Positions 49,971 through 61,675 of a stretch of DNA of 64,000 bases are shown here, one piece after another. Source of the DNA: Aphrophora alni. Taxonomy: Eukaryota; Arthropoda; Insecta; Hemiptera; Aphrophoridae. The translations under genes were made by a program, and so were the position numbers. Each line of letters begins with the position of its first letter. Position 1 is the stretch's first letter. Location: assembly GCA_963513935.1 (NCBI GenBank), contig OY740769.1, forward strand, positions 68,096,984 through 68,160,983, in the 5' to 3' direction. A model generated the notes under the pieces. That model was not told where the DNA came from, searched no databases, and was given only the letters and a program-made list of their open reading frames with translations.

Positions 49971-52900
49971 ATTGTGTAATCGCATGGAACAGACATTCTG
50001 ACTCGTTCTTCCCACAAAACTGATAAAAACGGAAAAAAAATTAAAATAAATTGTCACAAAAATGTCAATTCGGTGATTCTCAATCAAAGAGCGAAAATGA
50101 ATCATGAACCCTGTATATGATAATAGTAGACCTGTTAACAAAATAGTCATAATATTTTCTTATCATACATGTAACACTCTATCAATCTCAATGGTGAATG
50201 AATTATGTGCTATCAGAGGAAATGAGAGCTGAAAGTCAAGGATGAGGCTAAATATTTAACAATCTGGTGATAGAAATAAAGTTGTTATGAGCAGATGAAA
50301 GAACGATGGACTGCAGTGTTGATATCATGTTTAGAAGCGCGGGTCAATAGATGACATGGCGAGGAATGATTTTATATAGTGCAATTTCTCGTTGGAGATG
50401 GATGTTTTCATGCATACTATAACTGGATAATAAAGGTACAAAGCCCGGAGTTTTCTTATGGCGAATCGCCTATAGATGACCCGAAGTCCATTTTCTTCGT
50501 ATGTAGCTTGAAGGGAGATGATAGCTAGTGACTAAAGTTGGCTTGGTGACTTTGACACTATTATCAACAAGATTCTGGAGAGGAAGGTTTCCTGGATCTA
50601 CGTTAATCGAAATAGTTCTGTAACAGAAGTTAGAAACACTCCGCACATTCTATGGCTTAATAGTTAAAAGAGACAAGATGAAGAATATGACAGCACAGGA
50701 TACGTTACGAGGAAGACATGCCTCGAGAATGGAAGGTATGTTTTAACCTTAAGGCATGTATGCGTATTTAGGTGGTGTGAAATTCCACACTAGGGGTGTA
50801 TAAACATTTTCACATCTCGCAAGGAAAATAATAAAAATAAACTCTGCCAATCACTACCTTTTTTGCACTAATCTTATTTCTAGTGACTTTTAAAAAGTAT
50901 GTAGTAAAATCATTTGTAGCGTACTTTGTAATATGCTTAACTGAGATTCATTGAGTAAATAGAAATAAAAAAAACATTCAGATTTTATGAACTTGTGATA
51001 AATTATTACTCAATTCAGCATGTTTCGCATAAATTGTATATTATATAAAATACGTGACAGTTTTATGCTTTTTCTATCTCAGTCAAAACATCCTTGCGTG
51101 GTTTTGTGTTTTTCGAAATTTTATTGTAAATTAAGTGCCCGTGTGCAGTCTTGAAACCGTGTTGTCTAAGCTACTGACCAGAGAAATATCTGGATTAGGT
51201 TTAGTAGTAATTGATTGATTAGTTTCTGAGAAAAATACAGCACGAATATAAAAACTCAAAGACGATACTGGAAAATGTAACTATTTTAAAACCGTTAGTA
51301 AAAATTAAGCTTATAAAAAATTTAAAACAATAATAAATGTTTTATTCAGACAAGTTGTATAAACTGCATATCAGATATAACAATGTAAAATTCAACTTGC
51401 TTGTCAGAGAATATTTGTACTTAATAGTAATTGTAAGTGTTTGAATCTCATTCGAAGGTGTCAGAATATGTAAATAGGTTTTTTCCATTTAGGACCATCA
51501 CCTTTTCTTCTCTCACAGAGGTAATAAACGCAACCTAGTGTATCTTGTTTAAAAAAAACCACTCTAAGGTGAAATACAATTTGCAGTGTGTCTGAATCGA
51601 CCTTCATACAGTGTATTTACTTAGTTTTCTTTGCTGTAGAAAATTCTATTTTCTGTAAGAGAAATCGCATTACTGAACAGAAGGTAGCCTTAAAAAGGTA
51701 ACAATTTTGTTGAGCAACATTAAACTTGTTATTTTAACATTTTGGTATTTTTTATAGTGAATACATTAGAGGTAATATCTTTCTTCTTTAATACAAATGT
51801 CGCCATCAGCAGTTTTCCACAAGTTCACAAACTGTAGAAACAGAACACTAGAATAAGACAAAAAGGAACTAAAGAATGGTTAAAAAGAAATGTTTGAATA
51901 CCTGAATATTAGTTGACCGATAAGATTTGGTCAATTTTGAATAGCATTAATCATAATAATTCCTTCTTACTTCGTTCAGACGACGGAAAATGAAAATTAA
52001 TTGTTACTAATAATTGTTAGTAGATTTCGTTGCTAATTAAAGGTTTGCTTTCGTTGAGAAGCGTATTAGCAAGTTGGTGAAAAAACTAGAGTAAATTGTG
52101 TTTCATTTCTCAATTTTAATTACATAAATATGCCTATAAGTGGTGTTCAGTTAAACATCGATGATGTAATAAAACGATTAATTATCACAGGCAATATTTA
52201 TCTTGTACTTCCAATTCTGATAAACTAATTTACAAATGCTGATGATTGTACTTGAAATGTTAACAAAATAACAGAAATGGTAATTGATTAGGACCGTACT
52301 TAACAGCAACGCATTATAACATCTACCTCACCTCCACCCCCTGTAAACAATGGCGAAATTTAACAATACTGTAGAAGCGGCAAGGGAATAATTATGCAAA
52401 TTTTAGATATTAATCATGTTATATCTATTTTTAAAAAAAAGAAGGTAAATACACAATTATCAAGGCTATATTCCATTACGGTTTTTATCCAGTCATTGTT
52501 ACGAATGTTTTCACATATTTCGTAAACATGCAGTTTTTCGTACAAAGACAGATTACAATTTCTAAAATCGTGGAAACAGTCCTTCAATGACTGGCCACGA
52601 GACTAAAGGAATACAAATTTACCTAGAAATAGAATGTTTCCATGTAATTTTACTGCTGAATTACATTCATAACGCGTTGAAAAGATAATTTGGACGTGAT
52701 ATTTACAAAGCAATAATTATCCTCTCTACGATAAAATGATACCTAACCTAACCTATGCAACACTTTTTGGGATAAAAATTGCAGTGAAAATAATATACTT
52801 TTCTTTAAATTAAAAAAAATAGTCTAAATTTAAGTGCGAAGTACCTTTGTACTGTTCGGCAGAATTTTAGTTTTGAATTTTTAAAGAAATATTGATTTTT

Positions 52901-53609
52901 ATGATAAACAAGAAGAAATTTTGTATAAATTTAAACAAAGGTTTTTAACTGCTAAACAATATATAACAAAGTTTTGTTTATTGTAAATTATTTAGTTTGT
53001 TTGTAGATTATTATTTGTTTTTATATTATATGCTTTTCAACAAATATTATTTGTTAATTTTATTAAATATTAAGTGAGTTTTTCATCCTGGGTGCGGTGT
53101 TTGGAGGCCCTAAATCTTTTCCAAAAGATCAATTATAATTTTTCATATATGATATATGATGAGAGCAGTTACTCTAAATTTTTTGGAAGAATAAATAAAA
53201 TATAATAAATAGGTTTCTAGAAACATATTTTTGCCCTACTTTCTTTTTTTTTTTTAAACATTCTAATTTGTAGGTAACTCGAAAACAAAAACCTTGCTCT
53301 CAACCCATACCAAAATCAATCATTATTAAACATTTTCGTTCTCTTTCTACAGATAAATTTAATCATTTCAATTCAAATAAACACCACTTTCTATGAAGTC
53401 AAAATAACATCATTTCTCCTTCCTCTGTAATTTTCTTGTTAATGTGCAATGTGTGGGTGGCATGATAAGTAAAAGTATATGTTTTCCAAATAACAAATTA
53501 TGTGTAACATCTGTAATTTATAATAAAATTATATTATAAACTAACTATGAAATAAACCTTAAACTAAGGTGCTATGAAACTAAGTAAACTATAATTGTTA
53601 TTATTATTC
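49971..53609. other. Noncoding DNA with one GC-richer stretch
   Basis: 50230-50770 is less AT-rich than the rest and contains fragments such as GGCGAATCGCCTATAGATGA and CTCGAGAATGGAAGG that look like decayed transposon coding sequence, but stops interrupt all frames and no family is recognisable. 53310-53398 resembles 63183-63272. Confidence 0.4.
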
Positions 53610-54030
53610 TGCAAAACGTTAACCAGGAAATGGTTATCAATAAGTTATCAATAAGTTAGTGATGAAGAGATAATGAACCTTTACCGAGTTTAGCGATGTT
53701 GACTTTATTTTTAATTAGGCCTTACCAAGCTACAGAACGACAAACCAAATGTAATCTTCGCACAACCCTCACGTACACCTAAACATGAGGAAGAATGAAA
53801 GCCAACGTATATGGTGAAATAGTTAAGAAATGTTTAGTTTCATTGTGATTTTCCACACCCTTCTAAACAAATAAAGCCATTCAATTTAACTGTATTCTAC
53901 ATTTTGTGACAGAAGTTTCCCCCTTCTATACGTTACTTACCTATCAAAAGTAAACCTATAATTTGTATAACGACAGCAAATATTTACCTCTATTTTGACT
54001 TCACATTTCATTACCTATTAAAACAGAGAA
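53610..54030 (+). repeat. Dispersed repeat X, copy 2
   Basis: Carries GCGATGTTGACTTTATTTTT, AATTAGGCC, CCCTCACGTACA, AATGAAAGCCAACG and, at the 3' end, ACATTTCATTACCTATTA, which aligns with CACGTTTCATTGCCGTAATA in copy 3. Confidence 0.65.
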
Positions 54031-54358
54031 TGTGCTATTTATTTGAACCGTCAGCGTCTGTAGAAAAGCAGGCACATGCATCTACTTAGTTATTTAAAAA
54101 TTTGCTGTATAAAAACATGAAAGATTCATTGAAAAAAATTAAAAAGTAAATTAAAAATATTTAATGGTAACTCACTTTTTTTTACTTCTGGAAGTTAGTT
54201 TTGTTTTAAATAGAGGAAGTCTCACTACGGAAAGTGTTGACATTTTTATTGTCAGGTTGAGATGACAGCTGATTTTTATGAAAGACGTATATCTTTATAA
54301 AAAAAATGAGTTGATAAAATCCCGAGTCCCTAAATATAGTTTAAATATATACATATAC

Positions 54359-54411
54359 AGATAGATAGATAGATAGATAAAGGATAGATAGAAAGATAAA
54401 TAGAGATAGAG
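54359..54411. repeat. (GATA)n microsatellite, interrupted
   Basis: Six perfect GATA-type units followed by degenerate GATAGAAAGATAAATAGAGATA. Confidence 0.9.
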
Positions 54412-54529
54412 TACGGTGGTAAATATATTTACTGTTTTTTCGTAAGTTTTAAGTAAATAAAAAAAAGATTTTTCAATTTAAAAAAAGAACGTAATTTATA
54501 AATACAACATTTCAATATTTTCATACTCA

Positions 54530-55030
54530 GTTGTACGTAAATGGACTTATGAAAGCACATACCTCCAGAAAATACTTCCTTATAAATCAGTTTTATCGCG
54601 AACAAATATTACACCTGTTTGCGATGTTGACATTATTTTTAATTAGGCCAAACTAAAAAATGATCATTAAAACTAATAATATAGTCTAATATTTGAAAGA
54701 CCTTCTTGAACTGCATATGTTGAACCATAAACTAAACAAAACCAGGAATACAAGTAATTTTAAATGCAGTGTAAGATATTAAAGGTATGTTAAAAGACAT
54801 TATGGCTTGGGCACTACTGTGCACCAAGATATTTTATCACTGCTATATAAAAGTAAGAGTATAAAGTTGTATTTATCTATTCGTATCCATATGTTACTAA
54901 ATTATCTCCTTTATATATTTCTCCATACAACTTGTACGCCTGTACTGTAAATAATTGTTATCAAACAAAAATTTTAGTTTTTTTTTTTTTTTTTATATAC
55001 CTCACGTTTCATTGCCGTAATACAGAAACA
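54530..55030 (+). repeat. Dispersed repeat X, copy 3
   Basis: Carries GCGATGTTGACATTATTTTT, AATTAGGCC, TGAACCATAAACTAAACAAA and ACATTATGGC. It lies only 0.92 kb after copy 2 in the same orientation, so copies 2 and 3 form a local tandem pair. Confidence 0.65.
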
Positions 55031-57454
55031 AGTGAAAATTAACTTCCGATCGTATACTCGTTTATATTAATAGATTGTTAAAACGTTTAAAAAAGAATAA
55101 TTTGAATGACAGTGTCAACATCATCAGTGTTAGGTGTTAGGCAAGATACAACTAATTTATTATCATTAAAATGAAGAATGAAAAAACGTTGGCCTACAAT
55201 CTTACGCCATCTTTGATTCCATTGATATTGTTTTTTGTAATTTGGAAAAGGATTTTTTTATTTTTCGTATCAATTTTGATTGCATGATGTTGTTTCATCG
55301 GTTTCATTTAATAATAAATTCATTAGTTCCTAAAATATAATCATTATTTTTTTTTTTTGCAAAAGAGTGCAATAACACTTTGGTCAGAGTCTTTATATTA
55401 TTTTATTATTTTCCATTCTAAATAAATTAGACTCGCATAATTCTTATTGTATTTATTGATAGAAGATGTAATTAAGAGAGTTCATAGTTCTATTCGAGCA
55501 CAGGCGCAGGCGCATTTGACGTCGAATGTTAACGATCGGGAAAATCACAAAATGAACTATTTCAGACAACACATAGATTACGTTATATTTAGCGATAATG
55601 TTATCAGTATAGTTGACTAGTAGACTAATATGATAAAGCTTGTACCATAAAACAAGAGTAGATTGCTTGAATGAGTTGTTTATTGTCTGGAGTTGCGTAA
55701 TAACATAATTCGATACTCTCACAGCCTATAGTAATCTCGATCACTGATTCCCATTCTGACTTTACGAGTCATAATAAAAAAACAATATCAATAATGTCTA
55801 TAGAATTAGGACGGATATAAAATAGTACAACGGCTCAATCTTCACGGTTTGTCTTATTTTTCTCAAATTAAAAATCAATAATTTTTACTGATAAATAAGC
55901 ATAAACATATTCAAACCATGAAACCGATATTTGGATAACACACTAGGTTGACATTTTACAATTTAAGGCATTATAGGTTTCTATATATAATGGGTAGAAG
56001 TTTAAAGAAAAATTATAAAGCACCTACACAAGTTAAAAATCTGTAATTTGACTAAAAAAAAAAAAAAAAGGAAAATACCGTTTAAGTGTCAAACACAGTT
56101 TAATAAGATAATTAATATTTCTACCAAGATTCGTGTTGAAAATCTGATAACAATTAGGCCTCTTTTTAAATATCTTGACATTGGAGAATTTGAATTCATT
56201 TTTTTTTAATATCACTCTTTTCCACCATTCGTAAAATCCGTCGAAACACAGCACGACAATCACTTTAGCTTTTCTCTTATCCCCCTCTTTCTTTTCCTAC
56301 TATACACAAAGGAACCTGTTAAAATACTCACCATTTATTGTGGCATGATATTATATTTTAAGTTTGGTTTATGTAATACAACACAATCCAATACATTACA
56401 TAAGGCAACCGGAAAGCTAGACAGACATTATGAAAATGTTATAAATGTGTTGTTATGGACCCAATATGTAGAGGATCATATCTATATTTAAAATACCAAA
56501 TTTCTTGCAACTACGTAATTTATTAGTAGCCTATATTGCTTGGGTTAAAACGAAAATAAACAAGTGGGTTTTAGACACTATTAATTAAGTAATAATGTGT
56601 TGCTCAATGAAGTATAAAGTACCCACGAAGGTCGTTTTTGTGGTGGGTGTTTTGACTTAAAGTACTCCCCAATGAGTATTTTGAACAGTGGGAAAATCGT
56701 ATTATAAACATCTATATTTCTTACGCAAAAGAATATGGATTTATCCTATAGTCGGATTTAAACTTGAAAGGGATTCTATGGAAGTGAAAGTGGATATGGT
56801 GCGAGGCCAGGCAAGCATTGTTTTAGTAGTGGTCACGTGTTGCCAATTCTACGAAAGTGACAAAATATGCTTATGTAAAAGGTCAGTAATTAAACACTGA
56901 AATGAACATAGAATAAATAATCTGAAATTAAATTTAAACGGATTTAAAAAAAAAAAAATCATACTCATATTACTAAGATTTCTTGAAAATAATGAATTTT
57001 TTATTTGACAACACCGTTCCCCCGCCATACCACAACCCCAGTCCCTTTCGAATTTTATTCGAACTATACTTTCCTAGCATGCGACGTTTGGAGTTTATCA
57101 TACTTTTTGACTAATATTCTTCTAAGTACCTATTCTGAAAGGGTCTTCCATGTGTGGATCTTCTGATTGATTATAATGAGACGCGGTAACTCTCCCCACC
57201 CCCTTATAACACATTCCGGATGTGTCCATTCAAAACCAAGTGTAAAATCCATTCAACAATAAATAAAAATGTTTTTAATGTTTGAATAAATGTTACAATG
57301 TTCTTTCAAATAACTTTCGTAATATATTTAATAATTAAATAGGCCTATAGAAATTGGAATGGATAATTGTTCAGATAAGAAGTCCAGCACTATCTAGTAG
57401 CCAATTTAGAAAATAATATTAACTCATGTTTGTTTAATTCTATTGTTTTTATCG
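55031..57454. other. AT-rich noncoding DNA, no gene seen
   Basis: Frames at 55453-55722 minus and 56033-56263 minus have no recognised motif. Poly-A at 56053-56070. Confidence 0.45.
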
Positions 57455-57832
57455 GCCGGGACTCGTGGCGTAGTCCTGTAATCCAGCTACTTGGAGGCCG
57501 GGTGTTGGGATTCCTCTTGTCTTTGGTTTGATCCTCAAGCCTTCGTAACTGTCTAAGTACTCCCGCTGGTTTACTACAAATCAGGGGAGACACAAGGAAG
57601 GTACATGAGACTCGGAATGGTGTGTCCATGACCTTACATAGAGCTCCTGAGTGAGACTCTACTGCGGAGAGAGAAGTAAGAGTGACTCTCTCAATGGTGA
57701 AGGTGATTTGGTCCTTTGTAAGCTTCGAACTAGATGTATGGGTCAAGTCAAAGCTTGCAGACCTGATCACTCGTGTCATACAAGGGCAGTGCTAGAGGTA
57801 GAACCAAAGACGGTGGGAGACTTTCATCTTTT
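57455..57832 (+). ncRNA. 7SL (SRP) RNA-like gene or pseudogene
   Basis: The 5' part follows the 7SL Alu domain closely: GCCGGGACTCGTGGCGTAG, then CCTGTAATCC with the conserved UGUAAU turn, AGCTACTTGGAGGCCGGG and a TTGATCC-type end of the domain. The 3' part matches the end of the S domain and the return Alu strand: GTCAAAGCT..CAGACCTGATCA (57746-57767), GGGCAGTGC (57784), GAGACTTTCATC (57817) and a TTTT Pol III stop at 57829-57832. The ~378-base length exceeds the usual ~300, with extra sequence in the middle (about 57600-57690). The helix-8 GGAAAC/AGCA region of the S domain is not intact (TTCGAACTAGATGTATGG), which argues for a pseudogene or a divergent copy. There is no downstream poly-A tail or clear target-site duplication. 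The role in the parent gene is the scaffold of the signal recognition particle. Confidence 0.6.
57829..57832 (+). terminator. Pol III terminator of the 7SL-like locus
   Basis: TTTT directly after GAGACTTTCATC, with a second TTTTT five bases on as a backup. Confidence 0.45.
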
Positions 57833-59514
57833 ATTTTTCGGTGGTTTAATTTTTTTTTTTTTTCTGAAGTAAGTACCGAAGAGATCGTTTTGAAAAAAAA
57901 AATAAAAATGGGGACTTTACTGAAAATACTACTATAAAAAAGTTTTTACTATTAGGTTACAAGTCAAGCTTCTTAACAGTCTGAAAATTGTAATATTAAG
58001 TTTGCAGTACACTCTGTTTTTTAACACATTTTTTAGAACAAAGTCTCTGTCGACACCAATTTACTTTTTAAATAATAAATACGTGCACGTTTTTGGGCTA
58101 GAATAATAGAAAGGATTGATATAAAATAGGATTAGAAAAGAAATTATAAGAAATAAGTAGCCAAAAATTTTATAACCATTTTTTAATGAATATAGTAATG
58201 ATTTGATGAAATTAAAATTAGTTATATGTATTTTAGCATTAATTTGGAATAGATGCATCGGAAGGTTTAAAAGTTCTAGGAAACCCCTTAAATCATGTAT
58301 TATTGAAAGTTTATTTAATAAAGCTATTTATTATTATTTTATTTTGTTTGAATTTGACATTATTAGAATTTCAATGTACAAAAATCATTAGATTGTTTTG
58401 ACTAAAAACTCTTGACGAGTAAACATGGAAAGTGATCAGGGTTACGATATTACTGGATACATTTAAACAAAATTTATTTTAAAAATTTAACCACCTTATA
58501 TTTTGTATACTGATTCAAAGTAATATATTTGTTAGTATTATTTTTTATGGAGCGAATAAATCCTAACAATGATAACTCATGCCAAATTGTTTAATCTCCT
58601 GAGGAAACTAAAACTTCAAGATTTTAATAATTTAAACTGTTATGTTACTGAAGCCATTGCATGAGGTATGCAGTATTGTAGTCTCCACATAATAAATTAC
58701 TGCGGGGGGATTTGCAGGTTAAAATTAAAGAATATCTTTATACTGTAACAACACTGTCACATTAAAAATGTACTATATAGATTTTCTTTGATAACATATA
58801 TAAAAAATGTAAACCTCAAAATGATTACATTTTTAAGAAATGTGTGTAATTATAATGAAACGTCCATTAATACTGAAAATCCCTTAAAAAATATTATAAT
58901 AAATCTAATAATTTTTGTTTTTCAATAATAAACATAATTACAAAAATGGCATAATAATATTTGCGTCTACGAGTTCACAAAATCGATTGCCATCTCAAAT
59001 GTTCACGACATAGCAAATCATTTAATAACTATTAAGAAATGTAAAACAACTAAACTATTTTTCATCTTAGTATTACGCTCAATGATTTAACAACTACCGC
59101 TATATTAGTTGAACAAAGTTCTGTGAATAAAAAATGTATTATGAGTTTAGCAAACTGAGTATATAAATTTAATTTTACATTAGTTGTACACTTCCTTATT
59201 CTAAGAGACCAGAAAGAAAAGAAAAAAGGGCTGTGGATACCCACTGGTAATTTACAACTAATTACTTACTAATTCGTTACGATGTTTGGCCAAATTCGTC
59301 ACTTGAAGATGAAAAAAAATGATGAAGGACTGTTTATCTTAATTGTCAGTTAACTTAAATAACTAAACAAAATTTATCAAGTTGATAACCATCAATAAAT
59401 CAATTAAAACAAGTTTCTGTGAAATAATATAGTATTTACACAGCAGTCTAATAACACTCGCTACTTGAATGGTTTACACTGCACATGTTTATGGAAAGTC
59501 ACATATGTTATAAA

Positions 59515-59515
<1 letters not shown>
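57833..59515. other. AT-rich noncoding DNA, no gene seen
   Basis: Contains a T14 run (57849-57862). Frames (58061-58258 minus, 58203-58391 plus) overlap each other and lack motifs. Confidence 0.45.

Positions 59516-59550
<35 letters not shown>
59516..59550. repeat. (TA)n microsatellite
   Basis: About 17 TA units. Confidence 0.95.
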
Positions 59551-59554
<4 letters not shown>

Positions 59555-59853
59555 GTACGCCTAAAACTATGATTTCGATCATTAAAAACTGGAAAAAAAA
59601 TGCATTATCTCTATGAATGAGACAGAAGAGTAATTAAATAATTACTGCTGGGAATGTATTTGTAAGGAAACATGAAAAACTTACAGTTTAGAGCCAAATA
59701 TTTGCTGTGTATATTACTATATATAAATAGTCCTGATATTGTCTGGTATATCAATTAAAATAAAACACAAAAAATGTAAAGTTTTTCATGTCTGAATTTC
59801 CATCTGTATTTCTTATTGTAATTTTAATTTGAGTTTTCAGGAGGTACACAAAA

Positions 59854-60131
<278 letters not shown>

Positions 60132-60754
60132 TTAATAATAATAGTAATAATAATATTTTGAGTTTTAACAACAAAAAATATAAAACCGGGCTTCTTGATG
60201 TACAATAATTAAAAACAGAAGGTTGAAATAGATTATTTAAAATGCTATTTAGTCTAATTAGTCCTTTCGGCCTGATCAGTTCGTTAGAACAATATAATAA
60301 ATTCGACTTCTAACCAGAGACTGTTTTTAAAATGTTCTAAAGAGGTAAATGATCCGTAACTTTTGAATGTAAAGGTTCAAATTGACTCTCTGAGGATAGT
60401 TTTGAAGTATGAATTTGATAAAAATAATTACTATGAATTATGAAAACACCTTGATTAAATATTATATTATATTTTAATATTTAGGTTACCTTACAATATA
60501 TCACATTATTTACAATATAACATTTTGTTATATAAATGGAATGTGCCGATGGATCATATTATTTAAACGGACTATACTAAGTACACAATTTGTAAGAAAA
60601 TCGTTTATATCAAACTTGAGTTTGAGGGACGCATACACTTTGCCCAACTGAAGCCCAGCATATATTATGAGCACAGTGATATAACTTTACATGGCTTGAC
60701 CTATAAATGAAATAAGATATTATTTTGAATTTTTATAATAATAACAAGTATAAG

Positions 60755-60860
60755 GCGTGAGGGGTCTAGCGATTAACTAATCATGATCCTAAGTCCTATT
60801 ATGTGTACAAATGTGAAGTAATTATCTGAGCATGATCGCATATCCCGATATTTGTACTCT
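60755..60860 (+). mobile_element. tRNA-derived SINE head (degenerate)
   Basis: GGGGTCTAGCGATTAACTAA resembles a tRNA A box (GGTCTAGTGGTTAA), and GATCGCATATCCCG about 60 bp downstream resembles a B box with its trailing CCC. No cloverleaf can be completed. It lies between the two long microsatellites. Confidence 0.4.
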
Positions 60861-60932
60861 TTCTATACAAGGTAAAAAACAAGAATTTTAGTGGAAGAAA
60901 ATTAAACGCCTATCTTTAATTTCTCTTTGAGG

Positions 60933-61170
<238 letters not shown>

Positions 61171-61390
61171 ATATTGTTATTTAAATTATTGTATTTTTCT
61201 ATTATTGTATTTATAAATAATTGTATTTTGAACTAGCCTATATTGTTTTATGTAGGTTATACTGTAATCACACATATATATACCTAATAATATAATAATA
61301 TATACTGCGTATTAAATCCATCTGGTCTCCTCCTACTCAGTCTCAGCTAAAAAGTAACGAGCATGAAGACATGGATTGGCAAAACGGTAA

Positions 61391-61665
61391 AAATATGTAG
61401 ATTTATTCTGTAATAATCTCCTGAGAGAGGTTGAAATGGCTAATAAAATTCTCATTCGAAGTGAATTCAGAGCTGGAACATTCAACAAATTGTTTGCAGA
61501 AATGCACATTGCAGGGAAATGAGAGATTTTGTAGCATTTCACATAGGCTTTGTTTGTACTAATGTTTGTAACATCATCAATAGTGGCAGTTTTTACATAC
61601 TGCCTTATTGAAGTCGGTAACATTACTGCTGGATTGGTTAACAAATTGTAACAAATAATTATGTG
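61391..61665 (+). pseudogene. Decayed coding-like fragment (perhaps a membrane receptor)
   Basis: One plus-strand frame is open from 61391 through a ~43-residue segment reading YVDLFCNNLLREVEMANK, then EFRAGTFNKLFAEMHIAG and a stop. After three in-frame stops the same frame continues as a hydrophobic stretch, LFVLMFVTSSIVAVFTYCLI (about 61558-61617), ending at a stop at about 61649. A helical segment followed by a final hydrophobic segment with a TY pair is the layout of the C-terminus of insect gustatory-type receptors, but the similarity is weak. The opposite strand is also open over 103 codons (61333-61644), and I cannot exclude that it is the real one. Confidence 0.2.
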
Positions 61666-61675
61666 AACTGTTTGG

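Noticed and set aside
50230..50770. Possible LINE coding remnant
   Set aside because: The composition is suggestive, but no frame gave a recognisable motif on either strand.
56033..56263. 76-codon minus-strand frame with a Trp-Trp pair, considered as a transposase end
   Set aside because: No mariner or Tc1 motif could be aligned, and it contains a poly-Phe run from a poly-A tract.
57390..57779. 129-codon minus-strand frame
   Set aside because: It lies antisense to the 7SL-like locus. Its length is explained by the higher GC there, and it matches no family I know.
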